Shown: positions 6,178 through 8,930 of the stretch, piece by piece
Numbering within the stretch: the first letter of the stretch is position 1
How the letters are laid out: every line of letters begins with the position of its first letter
Assembly: GCA_002385745.1 (NCBI GenBank)
Contig: DGEC01000030.1
Coordinates: 1 to 8,930 of the forward strand
From: Firmicutes bacterium UBA3936
GTDB lineage: Bacteria > Bacillota > Dethiobacteria > Dethiobacterales > Dethiobacteraceae
DNA length: 8,930 nt
Reading direction: 5' to 3'
Made by a program: the position numbers and the translations under genes
Notes under the pieces: generated by a model
Seen by the model: the letters and a program-made list of their open reading frames with translations, nothing else
What the model was told of the DNA's origin: nothing
The model's database searches: none

Positions 6178-8292
6178 TCATTTGCCGGATGCTCTGTATG
6201 CCAAAAGACGCATCCCGTTCAGGGTTACTAAGAGTGATGTTCCCGTATCGGCAAGGACAGCCGGCCATAATGTTAATAAACCCAAAAAGGCAAGCAGTAT
6301 GGCCGTTCCCTTTATCAGCAGCGACAAAATAATATTCTGCCTGATAACAGCTGAAGTCTTCCGGGACAAACAGATAACATAGGGTATTTTCCGCAGGTCA
6401 TCTCCCATCAGGGCGGCATCAGCGGTTTCCATTGCCGCCGGGCTGCCCACTGCTCCCATGGCAATCCCGACAGTTGCGGATGCCAGTGCCGGCGCATCGT
6501 TAATGCCGTCGCCAATCATAACGACATGCCGGCCCTTTTCTGCCAGCAGGCGAATGTATTTTTCCTTTTCCTCCGGCAGCATTTCGCCTGAAAACTCGTT
6601 AAAACCAAGTCTTTCCGCCACGGCGGCTGCAGCCTCTTTCCTGTCGCCGGTCAGCATTTCAATGCTTTTAATTCCTAGCCTGCGCAGGCTGCCTACAACA
6701 TCACCGCTTTCTTCCCGCAGCGGGTCGCTCACCAGCAAAGCGGCCAGAAGCTTCCCGTTTCCGGACAGCGCAATTACCGTTTCCCCCATGCGCGCTATAT
6801 CGCCTAAAGGTAAAGCATTTATTCCTTCACTCTCAAGAAAGGCGGGAGAGCCTAGGAGATATGTCTCTTTTCCCCTTTTCCCTTTTATCCCCCTGCCGGG
6901 AAAAACGGCAAGATCGGTAAAACTTTCCGGTTTAACACCCTCCGCTTCCGCTTTTTTGCGTACAGCTCCGGCCAGCAGGTGTTCCGAATACGCCTCCAGG
7001 CCGGATGCAAGAGCAAGTACCTGCTTTTCTCCCTCGCCGGCAAACATTATTACCTGCGTTACCTGTGGCTCTCCGGCCGTTAAAGTACCCGTCTTATCAA
7101 AAACTATTGCTTCAGCCTTCCCCAAAGCTTCCAGGTAGGCGGCGCCTTTAATTAAAACTCCGGAACGGGCGGCATTTGCCAGAGCTGCAGCGGCCGGCAC
7201 CGGGGCGGCCAGCACAAGCGCACAGGGGCAGGCAACTAAAAGCAGCGTCAAGCCGCGCTGTAAACTCTGATTCCAGACACTGCCCCTTGCTATGTCCAAA
7301 ATCGTGATAACTGCCGCCAGCAGAAGAACAGCCGGCGTATAAACGGCAGCGAAGCGGTCCGTAAAACGCTGGGCAGGAACATGTCTTTCCTGGGCATCCT
7401 CAACCAGTTTAATAATTCTTGCCAATGTCGAATCCTGCCAGGTAGAAGCAACTCTTACCGTCAGAACTCCATCTCCGTTGAGGGTGCCCGCATAAACGGC
7501 ACTGCCCTTCTTTTTTTCGACCGGCAGCGGCTCTCCGGTAATCGCCGCTTCCGTCACATATGAAGCACCGTCTATTACTTCCCCGTCCAGGGGCAGGTTC
7601 TCACCGGGACGCACAAGAATGGTGTCGCCTTCCCTGATTTCCTCAACGGGCACAGTCATCAAATTGCCGTCCTGCAAGCGATGGGCGGTCCGGGGAACGG
7701 ATCGGATTAAGGCACGAATCCGGCGGCGGTTTTTTTCCGTAGTATATGTTTCCAGGGCATTGCCTACGGCAAACAGGAAAGCAACAACGGCCCCTTCCCA
7801 AAAATCACCGCTGAGCATTGCACCGATCACCGCTACAGTCATCAGTACGTTCATATCAGGCTGCTTCTGCCGCAGGGAAACCCAAGCCCTGCGGTAGGTG
7901 GTCAAACCGCCGGCAATTGTGGAAAACAACAGCAAATATACGGTTAAGCCGGGAAAGTACTTAAGGGACAGCAATGCTGCAAAAAGCCCCATTCCGGCGG
8001 CAGCCGCTCTCAGGATTCGCCTAACGGCCACTGCCGTACCCGTTTCTTCCCCGCATTCCTGCAGCCTGTAGCCATAAGCCCTGGTCAGCCTGTGGACCTC
8101 TTCAAGCGAACCGCGGTAGCGCAGGTGCATTTTGCCGGTAATATAGGAGACGATGCATTCTTCTACGCCTTTCAGGCGGCCGATAACCGTCTCCAGCTGC
8201 CTTGCACAGGCTGAACAATCCAGCCCTTTTATATAGTAAACCTTTTCCCGCAAGTCATATTCCCTGACAACTTCATTTACGTTCATGTTCAT
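6178..8292 (-). CDS. cadA: Zn2+/Cd2+/Pb2+-exporting P1B-type ATPase (CadA/ZntA type)
   Basis: This inner-membrane pump uses ATP to export soft divalent metals. It has 704 residues. One N-terminal heavy-metal-associated domain carries GLDCSAC (Cys26, Cys29). Membrane helices follow, including the segment around MNVLMTVAVIGAML (147-160) and Glu166. The actuator has TGEP (252-255). The ion-site helix has CPC (355-357). The phosphorylation loop is DKTGTLT with Asp399, followed by TGD (548-550) and the hinge GDGINDAP (594-601). Lys661 and Asp682 (ADTGTSLL) are 21 residues apart, the arrangement known for zinc/cadmium pumps; copper pumps have different residues there. The nucleotide-domain signature is SEHLLA (436-441), with Leu439 replacing the usual proline of HP. 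The start lies 5 bases after the sensor-gene stop, with GGGGGTAAGG upstream. Met3 (ATG at 8284-8286) is an alternative start with better spacing from AAGG. Metal preference among Zn, Cd and Pb cannot be read from sequence. Confidence 0.95.
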   Translation of the reverse strand: MNMNVNEVVREYDLREKVYYIKGLDCSACARQLETVIGRLKGVEECIVSYITGKMHLRYRGSLEEVHRLTRAYGYRLQECGEETGTAVAVRRILRAAAAGMGLFAALLSLKYFPGLTVYLLLFSTIAGGLTTYRRAWVSLRQKQPDMNVLMTVAVIGAMLSGDFWEGAVVAFLFAVGNALETYTTEKNRRRIRALIRSVPRTAHRLQDGNLMTVPVEEIREGDTILVRPGENLPLDGEVIDGASYVTEAAITGEPLPVEKKKGSAVYAGTLNGDGVLTVRVASTWQDSTLARIIKLVEDAQERHVPAQRFTDRFAAVYTPAVLLLAAVITILDIARGSVWNQSLQRGLTLLLVACPCALVLAAPVPAAAALANAARSGVLIKGAAYLEALGKAEAIVFDKTGTLTAGEPQVTQVIMFAGEGEKQVLALASGLEAYSEHLLAGAVRKKAEAEGVKPESFTDLAVFPGRGIKGKRGKETYLLGSPAFLESEGINALPLGDIARMGETVIALSGNGKLLAALLVSDPLREESGDVVGSLRRLGIKSIEMLTGDRKEAAAAVAERLGFNEFSGEMLPEEKEKYIRLLAEKGRHVVMIGDGINDAPALASATVGIAMGAVGSPAAMETADAALMGDDLRKIPYVICLSRKTSAVIRQNIILSLLIKGTAILLAFLGLLTLWPAVLADTGTSLLVTLNGMRLLAYRASGK

Positions 8293-8297
8293 CTGCC

Positions 8298-8669
8298 TTA
8301 CCCCCGCTGCATTTTATGCTTAATATGCTCCAGGCCTGTTGCCAGGATCTGTTGCACATGCTCATCATCAAGCAAATAATAGACCATTTTGCCTTCCCGC
8401 CGGGTACGGACAAGCCCAAGGTCCTTTAAACGCCGCAGGTGATGCGAAACGGCCGGTGAACTCATTCCCAGCACTTTTGACATCTCACAGACACACAATT
8501 CCCTGCTGCTGACAGCAAGCATGATCCTAAGTCTGGTCAGATCGGAAAACGCGGCAAAGGTACGGGATAGACGGGCAAGCACATCACCCGGGGGCATTGC
8601 CGCGCGGGCTTTGGCCATCGCTTCTTCATTTTCCACATGACTGCTGCAGTATTCTCTTTTCTTTTCCAT
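8298..8669 (-). CDS. ArsR/SmtB-family metal-sensing repressor (CadC/CzrA type)
   Basis: This is a 123-residue winged-helix repressor, probably a dimer, that releases DNA when it binds metal. The family core starts near residue 35 (AAFSDLTRLRIM). The helix ELCVCE (57-62) carries Cys59 and Cys61, the CxC of the alpha-3 soft-metal site of CadC and ArsR. The N-terminal arm has Cys8 and His11 where CadC has Cys7 and Cys11. The recognition helix includes SSPAVSHHLRRLK (70-82), followed by the wing REGKMVYYLL. The last helix shows Asp102, His104, His115 and His118, the exact D-x-H-x10-H-x2-H spacing of the alpha-5 zinc site of CzrA and SmtB. The start ATG follows the purine-rich GGTGGAAGG. It is the first gene of a two-gene operon with the efflux ATPase, and an inverted repeat overlaps the operon's start point, consistent with autorepression. 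Exact metal specificity is uncertain. Confidence 0.95.
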   Translation of the reverse strand: MEKKREYCSSHVENEEAMAKARAAMPPGDVLARLSRTFAAFSDLTRLRIMLAVSSRELCVCEMSKVLGMSSPAVSHHLRRLKDLGLVRTRREGKMVYYLLDDEHVQQILATGLEHIKHKMQRG

Positions 8670-8686
8670 CCTTCCACCGCCATTCG

Positions 8687-8712
8687 ATTAAACGTTTGTT
8701 TATTTGTTTAAT
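8687..8712. promoter_or_regulatory. Candidate operator for the ArsR-family repressor
   Basis: ATTAAAC (8687-8693) and GTTTAAT (8706-8712) form perfect 7-base arms around a 12-base AT-rich centre that is only partly symmetric. The element begins just downstream of the -10 box and covers the predicted start point, a position suited to repression. The minus strand contains CAAATAAA-like sequence resembling CadC/ArsR operators. Assignment is by position and symmetry only. Confidence 0.6.
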
Positions 8713-8715
8713 TAT

Positions 8716-8743
8716 ATTATATAAGTTTTCTCTCATTTGTCAA
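8716..8743 (-). promoter_or_regulatory. Consensus sigma-A promoter of the metal-resistance operon
   Basis: The minus strand has TTGACA (8738-8743), 16 bases, then TATAAT (8716-8721), a 6/6 match to both boxes. A second overlapping TATAAT lies 5 bases further down. The start point is predicted near 8708, giving a leader of about 40 bases. So strong a promoter needs tight repression, which fits the overlapping operator. Confidence 0.88.
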
Positions 8744-8753
8744 TTAAGTTGGG

Positions 8754-8774
8754 GAGGCGGCCTTTAGCCGCCTC
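8754..8774. repeat. GC-rich hairpin upstream of the metal operon promoter
   Basis: GAGGCGGC (8754-8761) and GCCGCCTC (8767-8774) form a perfect 8-bp stem with a CTTTA loop, extendable by G-U pairs on the plus strand. The plus strand continues with the pyrimidine stretch TTCTCCT and the minus strand with CCCC, so neither side has a proper T run. It could be a weak terminator or insulator 11 bases from the -35 box. Its role is unresolved. Confidence 0.5.
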
Positions 8775-8811
8775 TTCTCCTGCACCGCCGTACATGCCGG
8801 GCACACCATAT

Positions 8812-8847
8812 AAAAAAATACTTCACCGCACAAGTGGTGAAGTATTT
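8812..8847 (-). terminator. Intrinsic terminator for a leftward gene beyond the right edge
   Basis: AAATACTTCACC (8816-8827) and GGTGAAGTATTT (8836-8847) form a perfect 12-bp stem with an 8-base loop. Read leftwards, it runs directly into seven T (8812-8818). The plus strand has only a weak T stretch followed by A, so the main direction is leftward. It implies a minus-strand transcription unit ending near or beyond position 8930. Confidence 0.8.
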
Positions 8848-8930
8848 ATAAAAACAAATGACACATGCCCGGTGACAGCAGCGAGATCCAGCCGCCGCAG
8901 GCTGTTGCAATCCGGCCAAAAGTCTGTCAG
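8848..8930. other. Right-edge sequence with no supported gene
   Basis: No reading frame here is convincing on either strand. A plus-strand frame opens at an ATG (8865) and stays open to the edge but has no ribosome site. One minus-strand frame ends at a TAA (8846-8848) just before the terminator but is closed again by a TGA at 8927-8929. This may be the 3' untranslated end of the gene served by the terminator at 8812-8847. Confidence 0.4.

Noticed and set aside
6458..7138. A 226-codon plus-strand frame antisense to the ATPase
   Set aside because: It is the longest antisense frame but is Ser/Ala/Pro-rich and simply mirrors the conserved GDGIND-to-DKTGT region. Such frames are common opposite P-type ATPase genes.
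8865..8930. Start of a plus-strand gene at the right edge
   Set aside because: The ATG frame stays open for 22 codons but has no ribosome site or promoter, and the adjacent terminator points to a leftward gene instead.

Overview
The window looks like ordinary chromosome from a spore-forming, low-to-mid-GC Firmicute. A Clostridia-type bacterium (for example from the Peptococcaceae or Thermoanaerobacterales side) fits best. The evidence is a full-length spoIVA, a spore-coat gene confined to endospore formers, directly downstream of a der-plsY-gpsA cluster that is led by a DUF512 radical-SAM gene. All seven credible genes lie on the minus strand, so transcription runs from the right edge towards the left.

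Right to left: (1) 8754-8930 has no supportable gene. It holds a strong leftward intrinsic terminator (8812-8847), which implies a minus-strand transcription unit ending at or beyond the right edge, and a second GC-rich hairpin (8754-8774). (2) A consensus sigma-A promoter (TTGACA-N16-TATAAT, 8716-8743) and an overlapping inverted repeat (8687-8712) drive a two-gene metal-resistance operon: an ArsR-family sensor of CadC/CzrA type (8298-8669) and a Zn/Cd/Pb P1B-type efflux ATPase (6178-8292). (3) Fifteen bases past the ATPase stop is a second good promoter (TTGACA-N17-GATAAT, 6133-6161). It leads a tightly packed operon of a DUF512 PDZ/radical-SAM protein, der, plsY and gpsA, with 4-base stop/start overlaps or zero spacing, closed by an intrinsic terminator at 1797-1822. 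(4) spoIVA (145-1623) has its own leader of about 170 bases, a near-perfect ribosome site and a TTG start, and is followed by hairpins and a terminator (60-101) inside a larger nested inverted repeat.

Functionally, the metal operon is a self-contained sense-and-export unit. The housekeeping operon pairs ribosome assembly (Der) with the first steps of phospholipid synthesis: GpsA makes sn-glycerol 3-phosphate and PlsY acylates it. The DUF512 protein has no established function. SpoIVA is the ATP-driven basement layer of the spore coat.

I found no CRISPR array, transposase, phage gene, tRNA or rRNA, and no convincing new multi-gene system. The points most worth a second look are the DUF512 gene heading the operon, an HP-to-HL change in the ATPase, an NKxD-to-NKGE change in the first Der GTPase domain, the two complete-looking metal sites in the sensor, the missing terminator between the metal operon and the housekeeping operon, and nested palindromes near both ends of the window.
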